A stretch of 64,000 bases of DNA from Lactobacillus sp. Sy-1 (GTDB lineage Bacteria; Bacillota; Bacilli; Lactobacillales; Lactobacillaceae). Positions 52,511-61,054 of the stretch are shown piece by piece (positions within the stretch are counted from its first letter, which is position 1; each line of letters opens with the position of its first letter). The DNA lies in NCBI RefSeq assembly GCF_019303535.1, contig NZ_JACCIU010000002.1, forward strand, positions 1-64,000, given 5' to 3'. Below the pieces are notes generated by a model. The model was not told the DNA's origin, made no database searches, and saw only the letters and a program-made list of their open reading frames with translations. A program made the position numbers and the translations under genes.

Positions 52511-54446
52511 TTATTTCTAATTCCTTTGTCTTATTAATAAGATTATTTCTACTAATGCTAAAATCAGATAAATCAGAATAGTCATCTAGTATCTTAACGA
52601 TGTCTCCCTTTAAAGATCCATTTTCATCTTTAGATAATAATGATGAAAGCATGCTGCTAGTTCCTCTTAGTTTCGTAAATATTCTGCTAGATAGCTGTAA
52701 GTCAAACATATAAGGAATATCGAGATAATCAGAAGGTAAATTACCTATAAATGATTCTATAGAATTTATAGTCCTCCAACTAACCCCCTGGTTAGGATTT
52801 GCATTATTAATAGCCACGTTTAAATCCCATAACATTTGTAAATATTCATCTGAAAATTCAAATTCATTTCGGTAACTATATAGTTTTGAATCAAAAACTG
52901 TATAAGATGGTGAATTAATTAAGTTAACCATCGTTTCATTACTTATAAAACTTTTTCTATCAATAAACTTTTGCATTTTTAAATTAATTATATTAGCACG
53001 ATCAAGAAGCTTATTTGAAAATTCAAAAGTAGAATCATCCACGTTCATAGTTCCAACAAACCTAACATTTTCAGGAATTAAAATTTCACTAGGATACTTT
53101 TCACTATTATAAAGCCGCTTTTCAAGATATCCATTATACAGTTTAATATATCTACTCTTCTCATCCCGTTCTAGTACTGATAAAAATTGAGAAAAATAGT
53201 GTTCTACTCTTGCTAAGTTCATTTCATCCAATGTTATTAGATACAATTTATCTTTATTCATATTAGCTTTTTGGATAATCTCTATCAATCCAGTATCACC
53301 TGGGTAATAGTTATTTGTTGTATTATCAACAAACCCAAGTAAATCAGAGTCATCCTGCCAAAAAGGTCTAACGGAAATAAACTTAAATTGTTCACTATTA
53401 TTTATACCTAAAGCATCGGCATAGGCACTTATAATCCTAGACTTACCAGTCCCACTCATACCAGAAAGAACAGTCAGTAAATTACTTTTTATTGATGTAT
53501 GAATATTCACTAAATCATTATCATCTATTGCTAATTTATATTCGTTAGTTTTTATTACTTTTTTAAATTGTTCGATTAAAGTATTATTTTTATCAACATT
53601 ATTCGATGAATTTAAATTATTATTCGATTTATCATGAGCTTTATTAATATCAGATCCCAAATTATATTCAAAAGTAGAAAAATCATCAATAGAATATCTA
53701 CTATTTTGATTTCTTTCCATTAAAAATTCATTAGGAATAAAAGCAATGGTCTTATCCTTATTAAAAAAAATTCCATCGTTCATATTGCCACTTATACTTC
53801 TTACAGTTATGGGATCATCTTCTGTTGGAACGTGAAAAAGAATTGCATCAGGAAATTCCAAATTTTTATTTTTTATATCTACATATGAGTATAAATAACC
53901 TAAATCTTCATCTAAATCATAATCATCATTATGGTAAATCACGAATGATATGTTATCATCCATATTAATATGATCAAATGAATTACTATTGAATGCATCA
54001 CCATCTAATAATTTTTTATCAAATTCTTTATTATTTTTGCCATGAATTATTGGAATCATTTCATAATTATTATAATTATCAATTACTGATTCATCTACAT
54101 CAATAGATAAAACATCATCTATTGATACAGAAAATTTCATTTTATTCGTGCCATCAAGTATTTTTTCGCGAACATTAAAAATAAAAATTTTATTGTCTAA
54201 AAAGTTGTGAAGATTTATCTGTCTTTCTGAATCTATCGGAGAATAATTATCTATAAAACCAACTTTTCGTAAGACATTAGGAAAAATGGAAACGTTACTA
54301 TTATAAACATTATCATTCTCGTTAGCACTCATCACTTCTAAAAATCCGACCATTTCATTTCTATTGTCAACAATAGTACCACTAGTACCATATTCATCAT
54401 ATTTACTCTTAGAAAGCTTACCAATATATTGCTTATTAGGTTCCAT
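52494..54446 (-). CDS. McrB-like AAA+ NTPase
   Basis: A 650-residue protein. Walker A GMSGTGKS (about 329-336), Walker B LITLDEMNLARVEHYFSQFL (about 400-420) and a GTMNVDDSTFEF block (about 463-474), where classical McrB has an MNTADR-like signature, mark a McrB/MoxR-clade motor. The N-terminal 290 residues are not a recognisable methyl-DNA reader and may define a new target sensor. It is the first gene of the minus-strand cassette. Classical McrBC restricts modified DNA; whether this one does is unknown. Confidence 0.87.
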   Translation of the reverse strand: MEPNKQYIGKLSKSKYDEYGTSGTIVDNRNEMVGFLEVMSANENDNVYNSNVSIFPNVLRKVGFIDNYSPIDSERQINLHNFLDNKIFIFNVREKILDGTNKMKFSVSIDDVLSIDVDESVIDNYNNYEMIPIIHGKNNKEFDKKLLDGDAFNSNSFDHINMDDNISFVIYHNDDYDLDEDLGYLYSYVDIKNKNLEFPDAILFHVPTEDDPITVRSISGNMNDGIFFNKDKTIAFIPNEFLMERNQNSRYSIDDFSTFEYNLGSDINKAHDKSNNNLNSSNNVDKNNTLIEQFKKVIKTNEYKLAIDDNDLVNIHTSIKSNLLTVLSGMSGTGKSRIISAYADALGINNSEQFKFISVRPFWQDDSDLLGFVDNTTNNYYPGDTGLIEIIQKANMNKDKLYLITLDEMNLARVEHYFSQFLSVLERDEKSRYIKLYNGYLEKRLYNSEKYPSEILIPENVRFVGTMNVDDSTFEFSNKLLDRANIINLKMQKFIDRKSFISNETMVNLINSPSYTVFDSKLYSYRNEFEFSDEYLQMLWDLNVAINNANPNQGVSWRTINSIESFIGNLPSDYLDIPYMFDLQLSSRIFTKLRGTSSMLSSLLSKDENGSLKGDIVKILDDYSDLSDFSISRNNLINKTKELEINGFAR

Positions 54447-54975
54447 ATTTATTTCAATCCATTCTTTAAAATTATAAAATAATATCTCATAGATATCCTT
54501 AAATCATTATACATTATATTACAGACGCCTTGTGAAACATTATAAACATATATTTAAAATTAATTTATTACGCTAATCATAAGATCAATTTATACTAAAT
54601 TACCAAAAATAAATAATTACTACTACATTCTAAAATAATCTGATATTAATTTTTAAAAACTATCTTTTCGTAATAATTAAAAGTTAACTTCATATTTAAC
54701 ATTGCTACATTTTATATAAAAATCTTCAGGTTAAATAGTAACGTTAATTTATTTCATACATTTAAGTAATTTAATGAATTAAAAAGTAAGAGCCATACAA
54801 GTTTTTCAATAAAATCATAATTAGTATATATGTAAATAGCCTCTCTCTTTTAACTTAACGGAAACTGATTATTCACAATCAGCATTAGTTTCATCAGTAC
54901 ATGCTTGATAACCTTATCCAAATGCTTTCACCAACCTTAAAGTCATTATTATATTCTAACGTCAATTTAAGCTCG
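54447..54975. other. Gene-free AT-rich stretch
   Basis: No credible ORF. It holds the upstream region of the McrB-like gene and a bulged hairpin near 54861-54894 (GAAACTGATT against AATCAG and AGTTTC). It marks the boundary between the defence island and the secretome island. Confidence 0.6.
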
Positions 54976-55004
54976 TTGACATATCATCAGTAAATAATTA
55001 AAAT
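54976..55004 (+). promoter_or_regulatory. Promoter of the 55033 secreted-protein gene
   Basis: TTGACA (54976-54981) and TAAAAT (54999-55004) with a 17-base gap. Confidence 0.6.
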
Positions 55005-55032
55005 TATAATAAATTATTTATTGGAGTTGTTA

Positions 55033-55575
55033 ATGATGAAAAAAATATCTTTATATTTAACAATGTTAATCACACTGGTCATTTTTGGTGCTACATTTGC
55101 TGTTAAACCAACTGCCCAAGCAGGTACGACTGGTTTCCCACAAATGACCACGCCATCATATCCATCTGAAAAGGGATACGGATACATATATTTTAACGAA
55201 ACTAAATTAGGCACCCCTGCACAAGTTATTAAACAAGTGAATGATGCTGCACCACGAAATGAATCTAATCCTAGTCAAAATACTGGTTTTAATGTTGATT
55301 CAACTGGTAACTACTGGTACAAAAACTATGATTCTAATGAAACTAAAAGCCAAACCCTATACGCAGTTAACCAGTTAGATCTTAGTAAGAATCAACCAGT
55401 TGATGACTTGAAGTCCAATCCTAACTATAAAAAAATTGAAAAAGAAGCATCCCTAGTTAGAAAATATCGTAAGCAATTAAAGCAGTTAAAGAAGAATAGG
55501 GCTAGCAATAAACAGATTCAAAAAGTTACTCAACAGTTAACTAGGGCCCAAAAGGCATTAACTGATTTACAATAA
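55033..55575 (+). CDS. Secreted protein with C-terminal coiled coil, unknown function
   Basis: A 180-residue protein with signal peptide (cleavage near AQAG, about 31), a Pro/Tyr/Gly-rich middle (YPSEKGYGYIYFNETKLG) and a basic coiled-coil C-terminus (about 130-180, many Lys and Gln). GGAG lies 6 bases before ATG 55033; ATG 55036 is equally possible. No family recognised. Confidence 0.7.
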   Translation: MMKKISLYLTMLITLVIFGATFAVKPTAQAGTTGFPQMTTPSYPSEKGYGYIYFNETKLGTPAQVIKQVNDAAPRNESNPSQNTGFNVDSTGNYWYKNYDSNETKSQTLYAVNQLDLSKNQPVDDLKSNPNYKKIEKEASLVRKYRKQLKQLKKNRASNKQIQKVTQQLTRAQKALTDLQ

Positions 55576-55578
55576 TTA

Positions 55579-55632
55579 AAAGAAGTCCTCCATGTACTGG
55601 ATAAACCATTCCAAGTAAGGGGGACTTTATAA
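55579..55632 (+). terminator. Terminator of the 55033 gene
   Basis: An AAGTCCTCC / GGGGGACTT stem with a long loop and T run after the stop. Confidence 0.55.
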
Positions 55633-55668
55633 TTTAAATTAAAAAACAAAGAATTGAGATGGATATTT

Positions 55669-57324
55669 ATGAAAAGAACCAAATTAATCTTAGCTTCAGC
55701 ACTCCTATCAACAATTGGTTTGTACCAAGTTAATAATCAATTTCAGACTGCTAATGCTAGTTCCAAACCTAAATCAATTAAAGTCTACCGTTTTAAAAAG
55801 ACTGCCAAGGGTTACAAGTTAGTTAGCAGCGCAAAGAAAAAATACGTTGGTAATTTAAAAAAGAGCAGCAAAATCACTTACCGCAATAATAAATACTATT
55901 ACATAAAGAAGTTGAAGGGATACGTAATTGACTATGGTAACCCCAGCGGTTTATTAAACGGTGTTAGTCCAAAGTCTGAGCGGGCAGATGCAAATCACAA
56001 GTACATTATTGGCACAAATAATCACCCTGCTGAGTTAATGGGAGAAGATCAGTTTGACCAGTTAATTGAACAAAAGGACAACGTTAGCTTTGGTAGTACT
56101 AGTGGATTTAATGGATTCCTCGTTCATACTATTAAAACAGCAAATGTGGCGGGCTATTCTTTTACCCAAATTGACGAAGTTACTGGTAAAAATGACAAGG
56201 AAAAACTGTGGGTTTACTCTGGAAACCTAGGTAATAAAGCTAACGCAACTGCTAAATATGTTAGTCTAGATACTGTTTACGATAAACAAAGCGATATATT
56301 AAAAGGTCAAAATAACAGTTCACAATCTAATGATGATGATTCCAGTGATGATAAATCAAGTAATAATAGTAATAATTTCACTGCAGATGAACTAAGTAAA
56401 ATAAAGAACTATCAAGATCAAGCTAAGGCAATCGGCAACGTTTCCAATCCATATTCTACCAATCCATCATACGAAAAAGCCTTTAACATTGGTCAATTAA
56501 ACCCCGCGTTCACTAAAAATGTTGTTGACTGGTTAAACTTCTACCGCCAATTATTTGGATTAGACACTATTAATGATGATAGTTCTTGGGACACGGAGGC
56601 TCAATACGGAGCAACTGCCCTTGCCGCTGCTAATCAGGGATTGAGTCATGGACTCGTTGGGTTCAATAAGCCTAGCTTTGTTAGCCAAGATGATTGGCAA
56701 CGTGGAGCAAATGCAACTAACTCTAGTAACCTAGCAGAAGGCGTTAGTCGTCCTTCTGACATCATTACACTATATTTAAATGACAGTGGGCTGGCTAATC
56801 CAGGTCACCGCCAATGGTTGCTTGGAAACCTAACAAGAATTGGGATTGGTCAAGCTGGTGACTACAATGCAATCAAGGTTTTTGATGATTCTGAAAAAAA
56901 TAATTCTCCAATTTGGAACTTTAGCCCTAATCCAATTGCATATCCAAGTGTCAATCTATGCCCAATTGATTTGGTTAGAGATACTTACTGGAGTTATTCC
57001 ATTCCAGAAAAGTTAAGTGATTTTCCAAGTTATGCTTCTCATTACCATGTTTTATACAAAGATGCATCAAATGAATCTGATTCTTATGATCAAAATATGG
57101 ATTCAAACACTGTTAAGGTTCATGATAATACAGATAATAAGGATGTTCCCGTATCAGGAGTTACCTTAAATGGCGGTTCTGGAAACAGTGATGCTGTTTT
57201 TACCTATAAACCTGATAACAACTATATTAAAGCTGGTCATAGCTACACCATTACAATCAATGGATTACCAAATAATCAATCATACACTTATACCACTAAG
57301 CTTTTTAGTTTAGATGATGATTAA
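55669..57324 (+). CDS. Secreted CAP (SCP/PR-1-like) domain protein with SLAP-like N-terminal module
   Basis: A 551-residue protein: signal peptide (cleavage near ANAS, about 32), a basic Lys/Tyr-rich module (about 35-95, KVYRFKKTAKGYKLV) resembling surface-layer/SLAP cell-wall-binding repeats, a Ser/Asp/Asn linker (about 220-240), and a CAP domain (about 280-410). The CAP domain contains LNFYRQLFGL, GLSHGL, NLAEG and PGHRQWLL; its His and Glu line the usual cavity. A C-terminal beta-rich domain follows. The role of bacterial CAP proteins is largely unknown. ATG 55669 is preferred to 55654 because it leads directly into the signal peptide. Confidence 0.82.
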   Translation: MKRTKLILASALLSTIGLYQVNNQFQTANASSKPKSIKVYRFKKTAKGYKLVSSAKKKYVGNLKKSSKITYRNNKYYYIKKLKGYVIDYGNPSGLLNGVSPKSERADANHKYIIGTNNHPAELMGEDQFDQLIEQKDNVSFGSTSGFNGFLVHTIKTANVAGYSFTQIDEVTGKNDKEKLWVYSGNLGNKANATAKYVSLDTVYDKQSDILKGQNNSSQSNDDDSSDDKSSNNSNNFTADELSKIKNYQDQAKAIGNVSNPYSTNPSYEKAFNIGQLNPAFTKNVVDWLNFYRQLFGLDTINDDSSWDTEAQYGATALAAANQGLSHGLVGFNKPSFVSQDDWQRGANATNSSNLAEGVSRPSDIITLYLNDSGLANPGHRQWLLGNLTRIGIGQAGDYNAIKVFDDSEKNNSPIWNFSPNPIAYPSVNLCPIDLVRDTYWSYSIPEKLSDFPSYASHYHVLYKDASNESDSYDQNMDSNTVKVHDNTDNKDVPVSGVTLNGGSGNSDAVFTYKPDNNYIKAGHSYTITINGLPNNQSYTYTTKLFSLDDD

Positions 57325-57388
57325 ATTTGTCTAATTGAAAAAATAAGCTAAAAGTACATTCTTAATCTTATCTTTCTTACTATAATCA

Positions 57389-57441
57389 AAATGATATGTC
57401 AATCTGAGTTATTACAAAATAATTCAAACTTGACATATCAT
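57389..57441 (+). terminator. Terminator of the 55669 gene
   Basis: ATGATATGTCAA pairs with TTGACATATCAT around a 29-base loop. The right arm also contains the -35 of the next promoter. Confidence 0.65.
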
Positions 57442-57458
57442 TTTATTTATTATAGATT
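57430..57458 (+). promoter_or_regulatory. Promoter of the 57491 gene
   Basis: TTGACA (57430-57435) and TAGATT (57453-57458) with a 17-base gap, overlapping the preceding terminator arm. Confidence 0.55.
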
Positions 57459-57490
57459 ATCAGTATAAAAGATGAGGAGTTGTACATAAT

Positions 57491-58717
57491 TTGAATATTA
57501 AAAAAATCATTTTAACTAGTGCCATATCAGCAGCATTGGTAGTGCCGTTATCACAAACCAGTTTAGGAAACATCATAAATTATGATTATACAGTTCAGGC
57601 TTCTAAGCACAAATCTACTAATCATAAAAAGCACGTCAAAAAAGTTAAAAAACAATCTAAAAAGCATTCAAAGAAAGTTAAAAAAGTAAAGAAGCATCTG
57701 GCTAAGAAGAAGGTTAACAAAAAAACCACTAACAAGAAAAATAATAGCAGTTCATCAAGTAGTAGTAATGCTGCATCTAATATTAGCCAAATTGTAACTA
57801 ATAGCGCCACATCTTCAAGTATCAGTGCTACATCTTCAAGCAGTAACACTACATCAAATACTAGCAGCGCTAGTTCAAATGCATCTCAATCAAGTAATAA
57901 TTCAACGGCAATCACTAATACTAGTAGCTCAAGTACATCTCAATCAAATATTAGTTCAGCATCATCAAGTAATAGTACTAGTTCAAGTGCATCTCAATCA
58001 AGTAGTGTTTCTAGCGCTAATAATAACCAACCAAGCGCAAATAGCAATCAATCTAGTTCAACAAATAGCAGTGATTTTGAGCCAAACATCGTCAATGGTA
58101 AGTTTACAGATCCTGTTATTGTATTCAAAAATAGCAATAGCAGTAAGATAACAGACGATGATTATCTTAATTACACAAATGCAGTTCATTCTGAACTATC
58201 AATTTTCACTGAGTTTAATAGTAATATTAATTATGTTACCAACAATAGTTGGTTTAGGCAGAGATATGACATGGGTGACTTCTACACAACCCAAACGTAT
58301 AATGACTTCGCTAATTCATTTAACACCATCGTTAGTGATATGAACACTAATGTTGATAACTATGATAAGGAAGGCATCAAATATACCTATTCACAGTTAA
58401 CTCCATCAGATGATCCAGATGAACCTGTTGACCAAATAACAGATGCAGATAGAAACTTTGTAAATCACGATTATGGAAGAGTTGGTAATATTGACCAAGT
58501 ATTTGGAATTATTCGTCTGCAAGAGACCGTAAATGATTGCTACCAATACTTTGGAACTAGATTTTCTAGCACTGAGAACAATCGCTTAAAGACCCTTTAT
58601 AATAATGTTAATAATAATAAAATCAATGATAATTCAGATGTGTCAAAGATTCCTAGTCAATGGAATAATATCAAGGCATTCTTTGCTGAATTATCAAATG
58701 CTTTTAGCACACTATAA
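57491..58717 (+). CDS. Secreted Lys-rich/Ser-rich surface-type protein
   Basis: A 408-residue protein. The signal peptide (about 1-37, ending VQASK) is followed by an extremely basic Lys/His stretch (about 38-85), likely to bind cell-wall polyanions. Next comes a low-complexity Ser/Asn/Thr linker (about 86-195) and a globular C-terminal domain (about 200-408) rich in Asn, Asp and aromatic residues. No LPxTG anchor is seen. TTG at 57491 lies 11 bases after GAGGAG. The Ser linker may be glycosylated. Unknown function; adhesion or wall association is an inference. Confidence 0.72.
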   Translation: MNIKKIILTSAISAALVVPLSQTSLGNIINYDYTVQASKHKSTNHKKHVKKVKKQSKKHSKKVKKVKKHLAKKKVNKKTTNKKNNSSSSSSSNAASNISQIVTNSATSSSISATSSSSNTTSNTSSASSNASQSSNNSTAITNTSSSSTSQSNISSASSSNSTSSSASQSSSVSSANNNQPSANSNQSSSTNSSDFEPNIVNGKFTDPVIVFKNSNSSKITDDDYLNYTNAVHSELSIFTEFNSNINYVTNNSWFRQRYDMGDFYTTQTYNDFANSFNTIVSDMNTNVDNYDKEGIKYTYSQLTPSDDPDEPVDQITDADRNFVNHDYGRVGNIDQVFGIIRLQETVNDCYQYFGTRFSSTENNRLKTLYNNVNNNKINDNSDVSKIPSQWNNIKAFFAELSNAFSTL

Positions 58718-58741
58718 TCGCTATTAAAACGCACTTATTTA

Positions 58742-58783
58742 GAAGGACTGGCTCCGATATTCAATCGGGGGCAGTCCTTTTCT
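58742..58783 (+). terminator. Terminator of the 57491 gene
   Basis: An AAGGACTG / CAGTCCTT stem with additional inner pairing and T run. Confidence 0.8.
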
Positions 58784-58837
58784 TTGTCTGGATATTTAAA
58801 TATTTACCCACCCTACTACAACTACATTAACAATAAA

Positions 58838-58872
58838 AAAACTGACTTCGACTAAACATCGAACTCAGTTAC
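58838..58872 (-). terminator. Terminator of the 52-residue small ORF
   Basis: On the minus strand AACTGAGTTCGA pairs with TCGAAGTCAGTT (one mismatch) and is followed by a T run, 40 bases after the small ORF stop. Confidence 0.75.
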
Positions 58873-58912
58873 TATAAATTATTTCAAATGTTAAATTTTT
58901 ATTTTCTGACGA

Positions 58913-59071
58913 TTATAAACCAATACCTTCTTGAAGCTTAATTGAGTCTAAATATAATTCAATTTGAGTAGCTTTGATAATTTTTTTAAGACCATCAAAG
59001 TTTACCTCTTCTTGATCGTTACTAATAGCATTTACACTTTGGCTTTTATGAGACATATTGTTATCATTCAT
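58913..59071 (-). CDS. Small 52-residue protein, unknown function
   Basis: An ATG ORF of 52 codons with GGGATG upstream and a dedicated terminator downstream. The predicted protein has a polar N-terminus (MNDNNMSHKSQSVNAIS) and an amphipathic C-terminal helix (GLKKIIKATQIELYLDSIKL). No signal peptide or family recognised. The terminator and the well-formed amphipathic pattern support expression. Confidence 0.5.
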   Translation of the reverse strand: MNDNNMSHKSQSVNAISNDQEEVNFDGLKKIIKATQIELYLDSIKLQEGIGL

Positions 59072-59402
59072 TATGACACATCCCTATTATTTTTTAATCA
59101 AGTTCATTTTATCATAAAGCTATAATGAAGTGTTAGATATGGCATGTAAAAAATATGTAAATTTTGATGGTTCTATAAATATTATTAAGTCGGGATTTAA
59201 CCAGTGGTAAATTTATAGTTTAGTTTTATTCATTTCATTTATATTCGATGAAAAATTATTATTTTATCCATTGATTTTCGTAATAATTAAGTTAGTTTTT
59301 AATCCATTATTTAAGAGACAGTTAGATGGATATTGCCTTTAAAATTTAATTTCAAGTATAAATCATCCGATTTCATAGTTGAAATTAAGTCGTATAAATT
59401 AC
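59072..59402. other. Gene-free AT-rich stretch
   Basis: No ORF or clear hairpin. It presumably carries the promoters of the flanking small ORF and secreted-protein gene. Confidence 0.5.
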
Positions 59403-59432
59403 TTGTAATTATAAATATTTTTATACTATAAT
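59403..59432 (+). promoter_or_regulatory. Promoter of the 59523 gene
   Basis: TTGTAA (59403-59408) and TATAAT (59427-59432) with an 18-base gap; the 5'-UTR would be about 84 bases. Confidence 0.5.
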
Positions 59433-59522
59433 TACATTGTTATTTCAGTTCAATGCTAATTTAAATAAATTTTAAGATAAACACTGAACTAATAATAAAG
59501 TATATTTGAGGAGCGTATAATT

Positions 59523-59957
59523 ATGAAAACCAAAACACTTTCCACGATATTAACTGCTGGTCTTTTTGTATCAGTTATTGGTACCAGTGCAAGTGCCGCA
59601 AAGCTACATAACGGAGTTCCTAAAAAAATCCATAGTTCCTGGATTTCAACAAAGGCATATTCCAGTGGACCTAGGATAAATGAAAGATATAAGATTAGTT
59701 TTAACTCGCCAAGTGAGATTCGATACGATTTTCCAGGAGAATCTTCTCCCGGTCAGGTTGCCAATCTTAAGTACCAATCATTAGGTAAAAATAAGTATAA
59801 GGTCGTTGGACTAATCGTTGGTCAGGGTGGGATGAAATCTGGCAAGAAGGATACTTTCCACTTTAAGTTCCTAAGTAAAGATAAAGTGAAAGTAAGTTTC
59901 AAGTCCGGTTCAGGTTACCCTAGTCCTTGGACTACCACAATGAAACGCGTTAAATAA
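59523..59957 (+). CDS. Small secreted protein, GVP/GIP-type family
   Basis: A 144-residue protein with signal peptide (cleavage near ASAAK, about 25). The mature start LHNGVPKKIHSSWIS parallels WKDGIPDGFSGNWIS in the 62265 gene product and WQKGIPEVI at 41334. The rest is predicted mostly beta strand with many Lys and Ser. Function unknown. GGAGCG precedes the ATG. Confidence 0.72.
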   Translation: MKTKTLSTILTAGLFVSVIGTSASAAKLHNGVPKKIHSSWISTKAYSSGPRINERYKISFNSPSEIRYDFPGESSPGQVANLKYQSLGKNKYKVVGLIVGQGGMKSGKKDTFHFKFLSKDKVKVSFKSGSGYPSPWTTTMKRVK

Positions 59958-59965
59958 ATGAATTA

Positions 59966-60008
59966 AGAGGACTGGCTTCGATTTATAGTAGAATTCAGTC
60001 CTCTTTTA
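59966..60008 (+). terminator. Terminator of the 59523 gene
   Basis: An AAGAGGACTG / CAGTCCTCTT stem and T run. Confidence 0.85.
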
Positions 60009-60026
60009 TTTTATAAAGTAATTAAG

Positions 60027-60055
60027 TTGACAACCTTTTTAATTAGGGGTAGAAT
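60027..60055 (+). promoter_or_regulatory. Strong promoter of a candidate small RNA
   Basis: A perfect TTGACA (60027-60032) and TAGAAT (60050-60055) with an exact 17-base gap, not followed by a gene with a ribosome site. Confidence 0.7.
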
Positions 60056-60061
60056 TTTAGT

Positions 60062-60186
60062 CTTGTCTATTAAGAGGCAATCTATTCATTCCATTAAATA
60101 GTTCATAATAAATTAGCCAAGCTATTAAAGCAATGTTGTTAACCCACCCAATAACCAGGTATTCAATCGACTATCTGGTTTTTTGT
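60062..60186 (+). ncRNA. Candidate small non-coding RNA (about 125 nt)
   Basis: A strong promoter ends at 60055, and an intrinsic terminator (AACCAGGTA 60153-60161 with TATCTGGTT 60172-60180, then a run of T) ends at about 60186. No ORF with a ribosome site lies between. The sequence does not resemble SRP RNA, 6S RNA or tmRNA. It could be a trans-acting sRNA or a leader that ends before the 60278 gene. Confidence 0.5.
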
Positions 60187-60277
60187 ATCCCGTTAGCTAA
60201 TTCTGGTGAACTCGTGAGCGTTCGATTCGCTTATTGGCCCTTGCACCACAAATTAATAATTGAAGGGAAGTAAAGGG

Positions 60278-60853
60278 ATGGAAAAATTATACGCAGCTCA
60301 GTTGCAAAGAAACATCTTTACGATGGATGGTAGTTTTGATGATAAGTTAAGTTTACTAAGGGCCCTTACTTTAATCTCTAAGAATGCTGAGGAAACCCCC
60401 AACGCAATGGTTTTGTATTCTGACATTTCTGATGACTATGAGGTAACTAATAATCATTTGGATAGTAACAAAATCTGGAACCGCATTTTGGATCAGATCA
60501 ATGTTATGCCAGGATTCAGAACTAATAGGGATATTTCAGTTGCGGCGACTTCGGTCTTTATATACCGTCAAAGGATTAGTACGTATAAAGAATTCAATCG
60601 GACTCTGAATGCGATGGCAGAATGCCCAGCTTACGGTTATGATCAACGAATTGATGATTATGAACGGTACGATACTAATCCAGAGATTAAGAAGTTAGAC
60701 AATGCGCTGAATGCGATCAAAGCGATATTATATGGCCAAAATTCTAACATCCTTTACGATAAGCAACAAATCGTCAATTTGGACTTCGATAACAAACCAG
60801 ACCCATTAACCTATCAAGAACTAATTAAACGGTTAAACAAATCCTTCAGTTAA
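60278..60853 (+). CDS. Hypothetical cytoplasmic protein
   Basis: A 191-residue soluble protein without signal peptide, alone among secreted-protein genes. No family recognised; it has a helical N-terminal part and Tyr/Asp-rich YGYDQRIDDYERYD in the middle. ATG 60278 lies 10 bases after GAAGGG, preferred to an in-frame TTG at 60260. Monocistronic with its own terminator. Confidence 0.6.
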   Translation: MEKLYAAQLQRNIFTMDGSFDDKLSLLRALTLISKNAEETPNAMVLYSDISDDYEVTNNHLDSNKIWNRILDQINVMPGFRTNRDISVAATSVFIYRQRISTYKEFNRTLNAMAECPAYGYDQRIDDYERYDTNPEIKKLDNALNAIKAILYGQNSNILYDKQQIVNLDFDNKPDPLTYQELIKRLNKSFS

Positions 60854-60888
60854 TTTAATTTGTAGTGTTACATTCTTTATATAAAGCG

Positions 60889-60919
60889 AAAAAGATTGCC
60901 AAATTGGCAATCTTTTTTG
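60889..60919 (+). terminator. Terminator of the 60278 gene
   Basis: AAAAAGATTGCC and complement with a 5-base loop, then a T run. Confidence 0.9.
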
Positions 60920-60940
60920 TTAAATCCAGAATTTGAAAGT

Positions 60941-60979
60941 GTGTAAATGTGTAAGGTTACACATTTACACATTTACACA
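60941..60979. repeat. 14-base palindrome with an extra half-site
   Basis: GTGTAAATGTGTAA (60941-60954), 2-base centre, its complement (60957-60970), then a further ATTTACACA. It lies about 85 bases before the 61055 start and may be an operator. Confidence 0.6.
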
Positions 60980-61054
60980 AAAATATTAGTTTTGACGTTT
61001 AGATTATTCTTATAGTAAAATGATGCCACATTTAAATATTAGGAGGATTTTAAA

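Noticed and set aside
60065-60180. Minus-strand hydrophobic peptide opposite the sRNA, considered as a type I toxin
   Set aside because: No standard start codon or ribosome site in frame, and no resemblance to Fst/Ldr toxins that I can recognise.
60133-60273. 46-codon ORF overlapping the candidate sRNA terminator
   Set aside because: No ribosome site, and the reading frame runs straight through a terminator hairpin.
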